Assembly: GCA_038501785.1 (NCBI GenBank)
Contig: JBAMJR010000137.1
Coordinates: 5,083,501 to 5,147,500, forward strand
DNA from: Myoxocephalus aenaeus
Taxonomy: Eukaryota; Chordata; Actinopteri; Perciformes; Cottidae
Reading direction: 5' to 3'
DNA: 64,000 bases
This document shows positions 1 through 12,900 of the stretch, one piece after another. Made by a program: the position numbers and the translations under genes. Below the pieces are notes generated by a model. That model saw nothing but the letters and a program-made list of their open reading frames with translations, did no database searches and was not told where the DNA came from. Each line of letters opens with the position of its first letter. Position 1 is the stretch's first letter.

Positions 1-730
1 TCTTTATACACCAAGCAAGCTGCAAGAGAGAGAGTGCAAGGGTGTGTGTGTGTGTGCTTCAGGAGTGTTTTCTCTTTGCTCTGGTCACAGTTTGCCTGTC
101 ACCTCCGGTCAGTTTGCATTAGCACTGCCGCTCTGCGTCCCCGTCGCTCCTCACATCACCTCCTCTCCTCTCACACTGCGTATCTGCCAAGAAGGCATTC
201 AAATGAAAGGAAGAGCGGAGCTTCTTCGCTCGACCAACCAACTTCACTCTTGCAGCTGAAAGAACGCAGAATCTGCTGATTAAAGAATCTTCTCTGTGAT
301 TCCCACTCACTGTGAACGGTGTCAGCTAAAGGGAACTCAGCTTCAGGCGATGTGGTTCTCCTTTGCAGTACCGTTACAATACCACTGTGATTTCAGTTTT
401 CATCGTTGACCCTGCACTCTGAGCATGGCATGCAGAATGTGACGCATTTCTGACTGGTTTTACCGTTTCATTGTTCCTTTCCTTTTGTGTCTGTAATTAC
501 AGTATAGTTGCTGCTGCAGTTGCAACTTTTATTTGGGACATTGCTGTTTGTTTCCAACTGAACTAAACCAATCTAATGTAACTATGACGAGAAAGGTCCC
601 CTAAGTCATGTTAACCCAAACCTTAACCGTAGTGTTCTCTCAGTTTGTTTTGTGTTTCTTCCTAAAATTAGAATTTCTTATTTTGCTTATTTTGCTTGTT
701 GTCTTAACTTGCGGAGGACATATAGAAGAC

Positions 731-993
731 TGTGGCTCAGTGGTAGAGCAGGGTCGTCCTTCAATCAGAGAATCGTCAGTTTTGGCTCCGCTAGTCTATG
801 TCGATGTGTCCTTGGGCAAGACATTTAACCCTGAATTGCTCCCGCAGGCCGTTCCTGCGGTGTATGAAAGGATATGAATGTTAGTTAGAGTCCTGCTGGG
901 CAGGCACCATGAATGATGACATGCAGTGTTGAAGCACTTTTAGTGATCGGAAGACTAGAAACGCGCTACACAAGTACAGTCCATTTACCATTT
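731..993 (+). repeat. tRNA-derived SINE
   Basis: The head resembles a tRNA gene with an A-box-like TGGCTCAGTGGTAGAGC. The tail AGACTAGAAACGCGC leads to TACAGTCCATTTACCA. The same head and tail occur in order at 62496-62760, which supports a dispersed SINE family. The B box of this copy is degraded. Confidence 0.65.
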
Positions 994-1244
994 AGTGTAT
1001 TAGCATGTTTAGTGGGAAGATATGGGGATTGGGGGGCAGACTTTAAACCAATCCCAAAAATCCCTTTTAACTTTCATGTGAATTTTCTGGAGCCTCAAGA
1101 AGAAGAACAAACCAGACTACATGGAGGTGTGTGAATGATCATTCCAAATGGCAAAAGAAAACATGCTTTATTTCTTGTGGTTGTAATTTGGCTTCCAGAC
1201 AGTTTTTTTTATATATCTTTTCTTTTTAATAAGCATGCTCTTTG

Positions 1245-1245
<1 letters not shown>

Positions 1246-1337
<92 letters not shown>
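1246..1337 (+). repeat. (TG)46 microsatellite
   Basis: 92 nt of uninterrupted TG. Open frames across it (poly Cys-Val, poly His-Thr) are artefacts. Confidence 0.98.
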
Positions 1338-1338
<1 letters not shown>

Positions 1339-3595
1339 TTGTGCATCAAATAAATGCTGTTTCAATGGCATTGAAAGAACTGAATTGAATATGAATAAAG
1401 GGAAACTATATGAGATGGGATTTGCTCTACACCGTAAAAAAATAAATAAAACAATTATGTCAATTGAGGCAATTTGGGAAGATCTTTAAATCCTGCTGTT
1501 CTTTTTTTCTCTGGATTCCTCTCTTTTGCGTTTATGCCACATTGCTTCTTTCATCATATAAAGGCACACACCTATTGTAACCATCTTTAAGGGTCTTTAT
1601 TTCTATTTTCCACACACTCTCATATTGTATAAAATGACAGGAAGTGACAGGTAAGAGATCAGACAAAGGGATGAGCAGATTGTGAGAGCAATCCGGGCAG
1701 CGTTTGAAAGAGAACGGTTGGCTGGGTGAACCGGAACCTTCCGACTCGAGATAATGCCGGATGAATGATGTCCTCCCCTAAGGCCCTGAGAAGCAGGAAG
1801 TGTGGCCCCATATTAATTAGAATATGAATTAGATAGACTCCCTTATCTGATGGCTCATAGGAGCAAAAGCGGCATGATCCTGGCAGCAGCATCATTAGAG
1901 GTGTCTGAGCAAATAGTCATATATATATATATATGTATCTATAGCTTGGAAAGCATTTCATAATTTTAGAAAACCTCCTCACATTTTTTAACTTGATTTA
2001 GAAATGCTTCAACAACATGTAGCATAGGATGTTTAGATGTGTGTTGTTGTGTACTTGTATCTAGCTGACATAGGCCTATACTCTGTTTAGGAAGTGTCAA
2101 TCTATGAAAAGTTGCCATATTCTCTAAAATGTTGTCAGAGGAACCTCACCATATACATTGAATACATTTTTGTATGAAGATCTGACAGTTTGTTACAATC
2201 ACACACACATCACAGCCTGGAATGTCTTGTGTATCATATTTGACAGCGTTTTACATCCTATTAATAACTTATGGAGACGCTATCCTTGATTTTCAGTGAA
2301 CTGCCTCAAGCAAGCAGCATCTTTAACAAAGTTCCTGCTGTACTTCTGTGTGGTGTGAGAGTCTGCTGGGACCAGGTTCATTATAGGCCTGTTTCATTAC
2401 AGCCCCCCCACCACCAAGAGCCTTGAGGGGAGCAGAGGAGACAGAGCCTCCTTGTTTTAGCTCTTTAGAGGTCAGTGGTTGATTAAAATGTTGAGAAGTG
2501 GAGGTTAATCAGCCACTGACCCTCGGGTAGATGCTGTCTTTCATGGTCTGTTTTAATCAATAAGTGTGAGCATTGGCACAGATGAACTCCTTCCACAGAG
2601 CAACCCTACTTCCCTTATAGTACCTGACCGGTATAGTTACCCATTATCTATTCACTCCCCGTGTGGTCGTTAGCAGGTAGAGGGCTGTACTTGGGGAATT
2701 CACATTATTAAAAAGGCAAAAGGTTAGATTCAAAAAGTACTCCGACATGAGAGATGTAGTTCAGATTCAGCTGGCTTGATGTATCTTTCACGGCTCATCT
2801 GCCAATAGAAGGTGTTGGAGTGCAACGTCCACATGATGTCTGTAACCACAGGAACTAATCCATCACATCCTGTGGAGATGCAGTCTGACATGCTGTCAAC
2901 ATGACTGCACATCAAAGCCAAAGAGTCGAGAGGCAAAGTGTTATTTGTTATACTCTTACAGTCAACAACTATAGAAACCTAAAAAACATTTGGTGCTCTT
3001 TCGTGACCACCTAGAACAAAGCTTGTTTTAATGGTGTGATAACATCTTATCACTTCCTATTGCTGGCGTTCACTATCTTACTTTATCGTGCACTCCATAA
3101 ACCCAGTGTCCTGTTAAACAGGATATACATCAATTTACGGAGACAAGGTGCTAGGTGTGAATGTAATCTCCATGCGATCCTTCTGCTGTGCAGTGTAAAC
3201 AACGCCTTAAAGTACAGAGAAAATGCAAATATGTTTGCTGCTGTGTTCAACTGTGTTTATAATTTCGGTAAATTTGCATTTCGGCTCACTGTACTCGCGT
3301 TTGATTCCCATCAGTGTTTGTGTCGAGTTAGCGTTCCTGCAAAAGTATGTGTGTCCAGGTATCTCTAAGCACATATCCTTACATGGGTGTTGGTTTAAAG
3401 TGATGTCTGCTCCCGTGATGAAGCTATTCCCCGGCAGGATTAGGGGTCTGTGGAAGTCGTTACGTCTGGTTTAGTGTGACGTCCCCTGAACTCTGCTGCT
3501 GAGAGTTAGTATCAACACCTCCACTGTTTATTTGGACCGGCACTGAACTCAAGGTCACTCAACTCCTATCACAACTAATCCTGGTGATGTGGTCT

Positions 3596-3597
<2 letters not shown>

Positions 3598-3634
<37 letters not shown>
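3598..3634 (+). repeat. (CA)18 microsatellite
   Basis: 37 nt of pure CA. Confidence 0.95.
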
Positions 3635-3636
<2 letters not shown>

Positions 3637-6213
3637 CTTATAAGGATATTCAGCACGGCCCTCACTGGGAGGAGGGAGCAGGAAGGTAGGAAGGTATTTC
3701 AGTTAACAGTGGGAACCAATGAGAACCAGCTGCGGCTTGCTTTCTCGAGTGTGTTTATAAATTCAGTAGAAGGGACGCAGGAGAATACATTGTTTTCTTT
3801 GCTGATTGTGGCTTAACCCCAAGATAGGGGTGTATTTTAACATATTTGAAATTACTTTAAGATCTGGAAGTTCCTCAGGCTAATACTTGACAGTTTCCTG
3901 TCAATCAATATTCAGTAATGATCTCTTATTCTCCTTATAGAGTTGTTTATTCCCAGATGTTGCTGAGCTCTGCAGGGCCTGAGGATTGATATACAGTGGC
4001 AGAGGGGAACTGAATCAGAGGGTTTGTGATCTGTTGAGCTGGAGAAAAAACAAAACAACATTGCCTCCAACTCTCATGGCTCAGGGATGATTTAAAACAC
4101 ATAGCGTTGTGTCGCAGTGCTGCTGCAGACTAAATACTAATATGTGCTGCAGTCAAAAGATGCTAACATTGTTTCAAATTCTTCTTTTATATAATTCCCA
4201 TCTAATCACAACCGCACAATCTTTAATTACTTTGCCCTGCGTCACTTCCACAGGGTTAAAGCCCAGCTCTACCTCATTATGTCTTTTTAAATAGGCTGAT
4301 TTGAATGTTGTGGTATCCCCAGTGTGTCCATTGTTTACTACTTGGGGACTCTACAGTAGGAGCTCTTATCTCCTTGTCATACCACGTTAGCATTATCTCC
4401 TGCTGGCCTCGTACACGGTCAGTGTTGCGCAGACTTTGTTTCTTCAGAGCAGTTATTTAGCAACATCAGTCTGCACCTGATTGACACCAGATTTGGCGGA
4501 AAAGAAACAAATAATTTGCCGGCCCCTGGTTTTAAGGAGTGTATTTGAATGGGGCTGCAACTAACGGTGATTTTAAATTATTGATTCATCTGCAGATCTT
4601 TTTTTGTGAGTCTTTTAATACCCACTGAACACTTTTCATTTAGAGACATCTAGACATGGATCTCATTTATGTATGTTGATGTTTCATTATAATTAATTAC
4701 TATAAGTATTTCAAAATAGTTTTTCAACTTGTAATTGGTCATATTTCCGTGATTTAAACGCATACAGTATACTTTCAATGAAAAAGGCACAAGAAATAGT
4801 TGGAATAATGTAACATGTTTAAACATGTAAATAGATTGTATTTTAGTTTTATGCCTTACATATTTTGCTGTATTTGTGTAAACAAAAATATTATTTTATA
4901 TTTGGAGTGATTAGCACTCAAGAATTGTATATTTTGATATGCACCTGTGTCATTTCCCCTTGCATTTGGGGTTTCTGTGCAGCTTTGACACTTTGATGAC
5001 TTTGAAATTTGACCCGCATGTGTCATAACAAAGAAAAAAAATCCATGCATAGAAAGTTTACCAAAGTGAACCTGGACTCCAGAGGGATAAAATGTCAGAA
5101 AATATCAATGTTTTTCAGAAGAACTCAAAACTCTATTTTTTTTTTACATTAACGGAAAACAGCAAATCCTCAATTCCAATTTCTCAATCCAGAGAATATT
5201 TGTCATTTTTTAAATGAATCAATGTTCTATTGATAAACTATTCCTTCCACTCTAGAGTTGAACCTTTCTTCTATTACATTAATTAAGAACTTTATTGTCC
5301 ACATGATGAAAAAAGACCTTCGGCTTAATCACTCATTATTTAAAACAATATAAGTGATTACAAACAGCAGCAAACAATAAAGTGTGTCTCAAAGAACGTT
5401 ACAATCTGAACAATATCCAACTCTTTTTGCCTTTAGATCCTCAATTCAGAAAAGAATACACTCATTTGTTCCTGATATTAGGAGGCAGGTATGGCACGAA
5501 CATTAAGTTCACAGATAGATTTTCTGAGGTTGTCACGCATGTTAGAGAGCGCATGCATGATAATCTGTAGATCTAATAACGAAGGTCATTATGCACAAGG
5601 TTATTTTTATGCATCCGTATTTTAGTGAATGTTTCAGTCATAATCGTGTTAGCAGAAGAGATTGCATATGCGTTTTATCAGATTTCTGTTTAATAACTTG
5701 AAAAGTTAGTAATGCACATAATTGGCACATTCTGTACCTGTCTGTAGCCATACGTGGAATGTGTACGATGTATTGTTATAACCTATTAAACATGGCAGTT
5801 TTGTGCATATACATACAGTATGTGCAAGCTTTAGATCATTGTACTCCAATAATGTAATATTCATATATTGCTGCTTAAAATACTGCCAAAATTGTCAGTT
5901 GATGATATATGAACCCCCTCATTTCCTCTGTTCTTATAATAGTTGGCTTATAATGAAACAATGAAAGTGTATTATTGTTTGCTGCTCCATCAGTCCAGTT
6001 TCCCCACTGAGATGCTTATCTCATCTCTGATTTGTGTTTCTTCAAATAAACAGAGGTGATGATCAATGAGCTTGGTGGCAGTGATAGATGAGGAGAGCGT
6101 GACAACAGAAAGACTATAAATGTTTATAGTGTGTGTCAATTGTTGAATTGACAATGATTTACAGAGATCCATTGACATTCTACACAAAGACAACATTTTG
6201 GATGGCAGTTGGA

Positions 6214-6330
6214 TTAGATGATTGATACCACTCTCATGTCTCTCCATCGTGCAAATAAAAGGCTACTGCCTGCAGGCTGCTCACTTAGTTCAACAGAAAG
6301 ACTGGAAACCGCTAAGAAAACCAAACCCAC
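6214..6330 (+). repeat. Fragment of a dispersed palindromic repeat
   Basis: Contains TGATACCACTCTCATGTCT and AGAAAGACTGGAAACCGCTA, phrases of a teleost element of which other pieces lie at 62225-62480 and 63233-63500. Family name not assigned. Confidence 0.35.
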
Positions 6331-6424
6331 CTCACTAATTGAAATGTTATCAGTTGTTTGTTTAGAATTGACTAAATGTAAACAGATCAGTTCACCTGCT
6401 GGTAGTATAAACAATATTTATACT

Positions 6425-6565
6425 ATCTTTTATTTGGGGGAGTTTTTCCTGATCCGATGTGAGGTCCCAGGACAGGGATGTTATGTGTACAGATTGTAAA
6501 GCCCTCCGAGGCAAACTTGTATTTGTGATGTTGGGCTATATAAAATAAACTGAATTGAATTGAAA
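6425..6565 (+). repeat. Dispersed repeat, GGGAGTTTTTCCT family
   Basis: Shares GGGAGTTTTTCCT, TTGTAAAGCCCTCCGAGGCA and GGGCTATAT with 59206-59345 and ends in TGAATTGAATTGAA. It looks like the 3' end of a retroposon widespread in fish; the family is not assigned. Confidence 0.5.
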
Positions 6566-7616
6566 ATACCGTAATATGAATTATCTTATTTAACTCTCCG
6601 CCAGATAGCGAATAGGCCTATTTCCATGTAGAGTTTTCTTGTTAATGAAGAAAGTGTTGCCAAAACCCATTTTGTGAATCCTTGAGATCGAACACACGTG
6701 TTGAATCCAGTTCCTTTTTAATAAAACATTTACCAAGTATTTTAAATCCTACATTGTTATCATGCATTATTACTGCTGACTAGCAGTCAATTGTGTCTGT
6801 ACTATGTACTGATTGACTCTTGGAAATATGTTCAGCATGAAAAAAGCATAAAGAACAACTAATTCACAAAAGAGATCTTAGTCGACGACGATCAAAATAA
6901 CCGATTAGTCCACGAATCAACCGAGAGGAGAGGGAGCGCAAAAAACTCCACAAGGTACCTTTAAGATTCTACCCCTTTAGATACGGCCTACCTAACTACA
7001 CATCTAGTGTACACAAGAGCACAACTCTCAACAGGATACTTTGTTGTTTTACTACTGTACATACATGGTCCATCTGAAACGTCCTCCCTTACCTCTGCAG
7101 TTTGAAAAACTTCTGCAGCTAGATGAAGGATAGGAAGAGGCAAAGCTAAAGCCAAATTATTTTCACCTCACTGACAGTTATGGAAAATTACAATGACACA
7201 CCTGAACCTTGGGTCTTATATCGTAATCTATGCGTGTGTGTCACGGAGATGAATGGTGATTATATTGTGGTGTATTGTCCTCCGTAGTGAGAGCTAAACG
7301 ATGTGAGATGACACGCAGTGTAAATCTGCCTCGGCTGTTACCGCGACCGAGTGGCACGTGCGTAGCTGTGTGTGTGTGTGTGTTTACCTCTTTGACATGC
7401 AGAGGGCAGCGCAGCAGTAATTAATGACTAGTTGCTAAATGGTGCTATGTGATTCTACGTGGTAATGAGAAGGCATTGGTGTGGGGCCAGGCGTGACAAT
7501 CAGCTCAGCAGAGAGACGCCACAGGGGACACCTGGGTCACAGAGGACTGTTTGGATATCAAAAGGATTTCACGTGGGACTTTTTCACCATTGTTTCATAA
7601 AAACACACAATTCAGC

Positions 7617-7618
<2 letters not shown>

Positions 7619-7679
<61 letters not shown>
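7619..7679 (+). repeat. (GT)30 microsatellite
   Basis: 61 nt of pure GT. A shorter GT run lies at about 7367-7382. Confidence 0.97.
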
Positions 7680-7682
<3 letters not shown>

Positions 7683-8260
7683 GGTAGTGGTGGCATCACT
7701 TTGTTATCGTGTGGTTGTGTGTTTTTTATTGTAGCTGCAGATTGGAAGAGCTAAAACAGATTTCTATGAGAATTATGAAAACAAAACAAATATTATTTTA
7801 AAGCGGCGTGACCACAGTCACTAGAGTTTTGATAAAGAGGGATTGTTTTCTCCTCAGTTGGAATTGCAGCTGGTTATTGTTTGAGGTGCAGCATTTTATC
7901 TGACTGGCTCAGCTGGCAACAATGCAAATCCGGAGAGGTTTCATTCAAATACAACTAATGGCCTGTGTGTCAGAGAGAGCTTTTACTGTGTGTGCGCTAC
8001 AATATCCTCTTTGTGAAAGTCTTTGTCATGGCACCAATCAAATTAAATGCTCTTGCACCTCCATGTGAACTGATGAAGATGCTTTCTGAAGAGCAGCATT
8101 TTGAAAAAGTTAACTATTACTATCACACCCGGTAATCAATGCTATAGAGCCAGCCTGGACGTTATGACAAAAGTCTGTCCCTCTGGATACTATAGAACTA
8201 GCGGCACTCAGATGTGCTTCTTATATCTGGTGAGAAACCTCAGTTCTTCCAAACGTTATC

Positions 8261-8263
8261 ATA

Positions 8264-8347
<84 letters not shown>
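8261..8347 (+). repeat. (AT)n microsatellite, one interruption
   Basis: About 87 nt of alternating AT broken by a single AC near 8281; able to form cruciforms. Confidence 0.97.
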
Positions 8348-8348
<1 letters not shown>

Positions 8349-8571
8349 TGTATATTCAACTTATACTGTATATATAAGTTCTGTATCAATCAGATACAGA
8401 AAAGGGCAGGTGGGCGGGTCATGCCTTTCATTTTGCTTCCCAGAGGCTTGATTACATTCTCGTGCTGATCAACCAGAGAATCAGACAGCTGATATCACAT
8501 TCAAATTAAATGCTGATTATCACATCTACATATCATCACGACCAATGAACCATTGGGGCTACAGAGTCTTG

Positions 8572-8572
8572 T

Positions 8573-8639
<67 letters not shown>
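8572..8639 (+). repeat. (TCTG)~17 tetranucleotide repeat
   Basis: Uninterrupted TCTG/CTGT units, 225 nt after the (AT)n tract. Confidence 0.97.
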
Positions 8640-9715
8640 CATCATCTTCTTCTCTCTCACTGTCTGTTAAGGATTGCACTGTTCCTTTTGTTGGAACTTT
8701 GTTTTAATTTACCGTAACTCTTTTTCAGATTTTCCATCCAAAGAGGTGCTCCTCATTCTCACCCATCAGGCTCTCAATCTTTCAATGTTCTGCCTTGGTG
8801 AAAAGCACTTAAACTTATCGCTCCATCAGTTTATTATATGCCACCTCCAGTTCCTTCCCTTCTCCGCCCCTGGTCCCTCTCTCCTCCTATCCATCTGTGT
8901 ATGTGTGTTGTTGTCAATAACCTTTATAGCCGTCAAATTTCTCCTGCTATTGCCCTTTATGTCCTCCACCAACACAAGCTTTGAAAAGAGGCTATTGCGA
9001 TTTTTAATTAAATTCATCAATTATGAGCTCATGAAAATGTTCAGAAAACGCTGGTGCCTGGTTTCCAATTTCCTGGACAGACTGTCTGTTGTCCATTTTA
9101 AAACTCTTTGCGTTGTGCTTGACCTGTAATTTTAAGTATCAGAAACGGTGGCCATATTTATTCTAACAGGATTGACATCTACTGTTAGCCTGGAAATAAA
9201 AAGAAAGCTTTACCCTGAGGTAAAGGGGGTAAAATCCTTTTGTGTGAAAGTACATTGGACCTAAACTGCCAACTGTATCTGCTTGAAGCGTAGAGAAATA
9301 TAAGCTCTGTTAGTGTGTGCACATGTGTGTCTGTGTTTTATACTGACTGCAAGACTTTAGCTGCAACACTGTTCAAATGGTGATAAAGATAGAAATAGCT
9401 TGCTGTGGGTCAAGCATTTTAATCTGACAATAAATTGTTTGTTATGTGATTTGGTGAAAAGCTTCTCTGTGAGTATGATTTCTCTCACAGTCAGACTCTC
9501 GAGGTCTGAGAGTTTTTCTTGATATCAGTGCTAATTTCCACTTCGGTGATCTGATGAAATCACTGAGTGACGAGTGATTGGCAAAGTACCTCTGGTATTA
9601 CAGCTGCTTTCAAACAAAATATTGGGAAGATATAAGTGTCGAATCAGTGTTTGTAAGCAGCAACATTTTGACATTATGTTGTCTTTTTTTTCCTCTCTTT
9701 CTTTCTCTGTCACAG

Positions 9716-9826
9716 ATCACATTCTTCATGCTGCTGTCAGCTGTGTGTGTGATGCTCAACCTGGCGGGCTCCATCCTGTCCTGCCAGAACGCTCAGCTGG
9801 TCAACTCTCTGGAGGAGTGTCAGCTG
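9716..9826 (+). CDS. entrep2: entrep2 exon with third membrane segment
   Basis: 111 nt, 37 codons, phase 0 at both ends. The acceptor follows a pyrimidine tract ending TCTGTCACAG and the donor is CTG|GTGAGA. It encodes a hydrophobic helix beginning ITFFMLL and the start of the extracellular loop (LSCQNAQLVNSLEECQL). It begins where the human family has its third membrane segment, so the first two membrane segments must be upstream of the window. Confidence 0.9.
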
Positions 9827-9859
9827 GTGAGACCCATTGGACTTTAACTAAAGAGTTTT

Positions 9860-9927
<68 letters not shown>

Positions 9928-12900
9928 TGTATATCAAATGTCAGAACCTGATTGCCGAAAGCATAAAAATCAAACCCTTTCTTCTTAGTAAGAACGCACA
10001 CTGACATCACACAATGATAGATGGAATCAGGTCAACCTACTTTTTCAAGTGTTATCAGTATCTCCAATATAATCTTTCCATAGTGCAGATTTGACAAAAT
10101 ATTATGAAATAAAGAAAAGGGAAAAGAAGATTTTTGGACATCACTGAGGCTCAGACTGCTCAACATGGTTCTTATATTGCTGAAACACTGCCATACTCCT
10201 ACAGTAAATGTGTTCATACATTAATATGTACTGTATGTTAAAAACCTGTGACATACAGACCAAAACATTTACAACAACAAAAAACTATAATAAAAATGTT
10301 ACCTTTATACTATCTTTTGTGTTACCTTTATTTAACCAGATAAATCAATTTGGGAACCAGTTCTCATTTACAATGACGACCTTGAAAAGCTAAAACTAGT
10401 ACAATACCACTCACATGCCAAATAATGGCGTTTCTCAGTAGCCTAATCTTCATTACAAACACATATAGGTGACTATACCATTAGCCTGTAGATAAATGTG
10501 AAAGATTTGTGCAAGACTTGTATTGTGTTGTTGTTGCGTAATAGCCATGTGTTTGTTGTTGTCTGCATGTGAGTCGACGTTTAAATTCATGAATGTTGGC
10601 ATATGGAAGGCTGACAGGCGGCATTTCTGCTCTGAGCAGGCTGCAAATCTGAGGCAACATCAAAAGTGAACTGAGCTATTTGTCTGTTAGTGAGTAATGG
10701 CTGGTGATTATCACACCCATCTTTGCCAGAATCTAAAATAGCTCAAATACAGATAAACCACTTTGAAAGAGTAATGCAGCAGCTCAAAGAGACTCAAGAG
10801 AGACGTGGTCAGAATGAATCAAAGTAGTAGACACCGAGATGTCCTGACTTTAACTCATACAGATACATTAAAGGGGCCAGAATACTCCAAAAGAAGACCT
10901 TGTTCGATGGGCTGACAGCTTTTCAGCACGCTCTTCAAGTGTGGCCGTTTGGAACCACTATATAAACACTTTTCCAGCTTTTTTTCTAGCTTAACCTGAC
11001 TGTTAGGTCAAAGTATTTTCACGTGGTTGAATGGATTAGAAAACAACTATATGCTTCACTTTCACTGGTTTATAAAGTGTGAACGTGTCAGACGCATTTA
11101 CATAAGATTGAACCTTTCGCAACTTCACCACGTTGTACCACTGAACAACGTTTGAATCTCCGAATAATGGTGGGCGATGCCAGCATGGTCCAATGGCATC
11201 CTGTCACATCTCCAGTGATTGAGTATGTTAGTTACTATATTCTCAAAAAACACCTGATCCTTCCCAATAGCCATCAATGGTCGTCTTTTTGTCCTCTGTA
11301 TCCTTGTAAATGCCCCTGCATTTCAAACTCCGTAACCCCAATTCGAAAAGCAGGCTTTCCGTTGCACTTTTAGTCTCTCTGAATGAAATTCCCCTTTAAT
11401 ATTATTTTTCACAAGCGGTTTTCACCAGTTAGATATGTGCTCTCTACACCCTGGCTTTTCTAACAGCTGTGATTACACATGTAAAACAGGATGTCAAAAT
11501 AAGTGTATTGAGCTTTTACTCCTTGCAACTGGTGATCAGAAGTAGTTGGACACAGAACACTGCAGTCTTCACATTTTCATAATGAAATGTTCAGCAGATT
11601 TTTTAAAGATGAATTTATAGCGCCGGGGTCTCCTCTGTTGACTGAAGAAGCCCCTTCCCAGCCAGCATGTCCATGTGGGGCCCATAAGGTTTAAATTTGG
11701 GCTGCAGATAAGGGTCCCAAGTGGGTTTGTCCGCAGTTTCCACGGTGGCCTCACCTGTGTTTGCCCATACTGGGTTTATTCACCGAAACCCATAATGTAG
11801 CCAATTTGGGTCCCACTTAAAGCCCAGTCAGATCCCTCTTAAAGTCGGTGAATAAACCGGTGAATAAACCCAGTTTACATGTTAGAAACAGCTTGTCTGC
11901 TTGCGGAAGTGGTACCAGCCGAGTAGACCAACCTCACTGATTCATGTGGCTCCCCCGAGTCCCTCCCCTAGTCATGTCTGAAATGCTAACGTTCCTCATC
12001 TCCTCTCCCCAATGTAATTAACCCATAGTTGTTGGGTTCATGTCCTGCTTTCTCGTAATCTGGGACACATAGCAGAGGTGCGCTCTACCTCCGTCCCTCC
12101 CTGGGTAGCTTCACATATCTCACAGCCTCTCTTCTTTTGTTGTGCACTTCTGATCAGCCGTGTGCCGCAGCCTTTCTCAATCAGAGTTATCATATTCAGT
12201 ATCTTGTGTGTGTTTAGTTTATCTTGTTGACTGTTTCACTGTGTGTTCATGTCAGGAGTAATCCCAGCATGAACTACATCACCACGACACTCCAAGCTCA
12301 GGTCTGATCAGTGCATGTGTCTGTGCGTGTGCTTTTGTGTGTGTATGTATGCGTGTGTCTGTGTGTATGTATGTTTTTGTGTACGTGGCGTGCATGCATG
12401 AGTGTGGATGTGTGTTTTCCCCTCCTCCCCCCCAGCTCAAGTTTGATAGCGATGGAGTGTGTGTGTGCTGCGAGCTGCAGCAGCAGAGTTCGAGCTGCAA
12501 CAACCTGGGAGAGACGCTGAAACTGAACCCGCTGAGGGACTGCAACACCATCCGCCTCCGTCTCAAGGTGGGTGTGACCAGCATGTGATGTCATTGTGCT
12601 GATGATGAGAGACGATGATGTTTTCACATGTACAACTCATTCTATACTCGTGAGACTGTGTTCAGACTGCAGGCAACTCAGGAGAACTGAGAAGCGTGTA
12701 ACTGTTGCACCTGCTGTTAGCCATGGAAACGACACGTTGTGCCACTGACTGTACAGACTGTCTGTGTGTTATTTACAACTCAAAGAAAATAGTTGCGACG
12801 TATTCTCTTGCCTTTCCCCAATATTTCGTCGCTGTGCAAAGAATGGTAGATGTTGGTTCCTGCAGCCTTTCATGGCTGGCTTTAACCAGACAGAGTGATG

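Larger units (their letters stand above)
1..9715 (+). other. entrep2: Upstream entrep2 intron (inferred)
   Basis: No exon of the ENTREP2 N-terminus was found, so this is taken as intron. It holds a tRNA-derived SINE (731-993), (TG)46 at 1246, (CA)n at 3598, (TG)n at 7619, a (TA)n and (TCTG)n cluster at 8261-8639, and repeat pieces at 6214-6330 and 6425-6565. The rest is A/T-rich with no supported gene. Confidence 0.6.

Noticed and set aside
1..310. Possible upstream exon of entrep2
   Set aside because: None of the three frames resembles the ENTREP N-terminal membrane segments; overlapping short frames on both strands indicate non-coding DNA.
1135..1489. Frames of poly Cys-Val or His-Thr at the (TG)46 tract
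   Set aside because: Translation of a dinucleotide repeat; the same holds for 7459-7754 and 46510-46728.
8101..8468. Tyr-Ile repeat frames at the (AT)n tract
   Set aside because: Translation of a dinucleotide repeat, also at 9574-9951.
8674..9129. 151-codon + strand frame in the first entrep2 intron
   Set aside because: No recognisable domain, T-rich DNA producing Leu/Phe/Ile-rich text, no promoter or splice support. Probably chance.
12279..12627. Antisense frames of 101-109 codons over an entrep2 exon
   Set aside because: Shadow of the real exon 12436-12567 and flanking TG-rich sequence.
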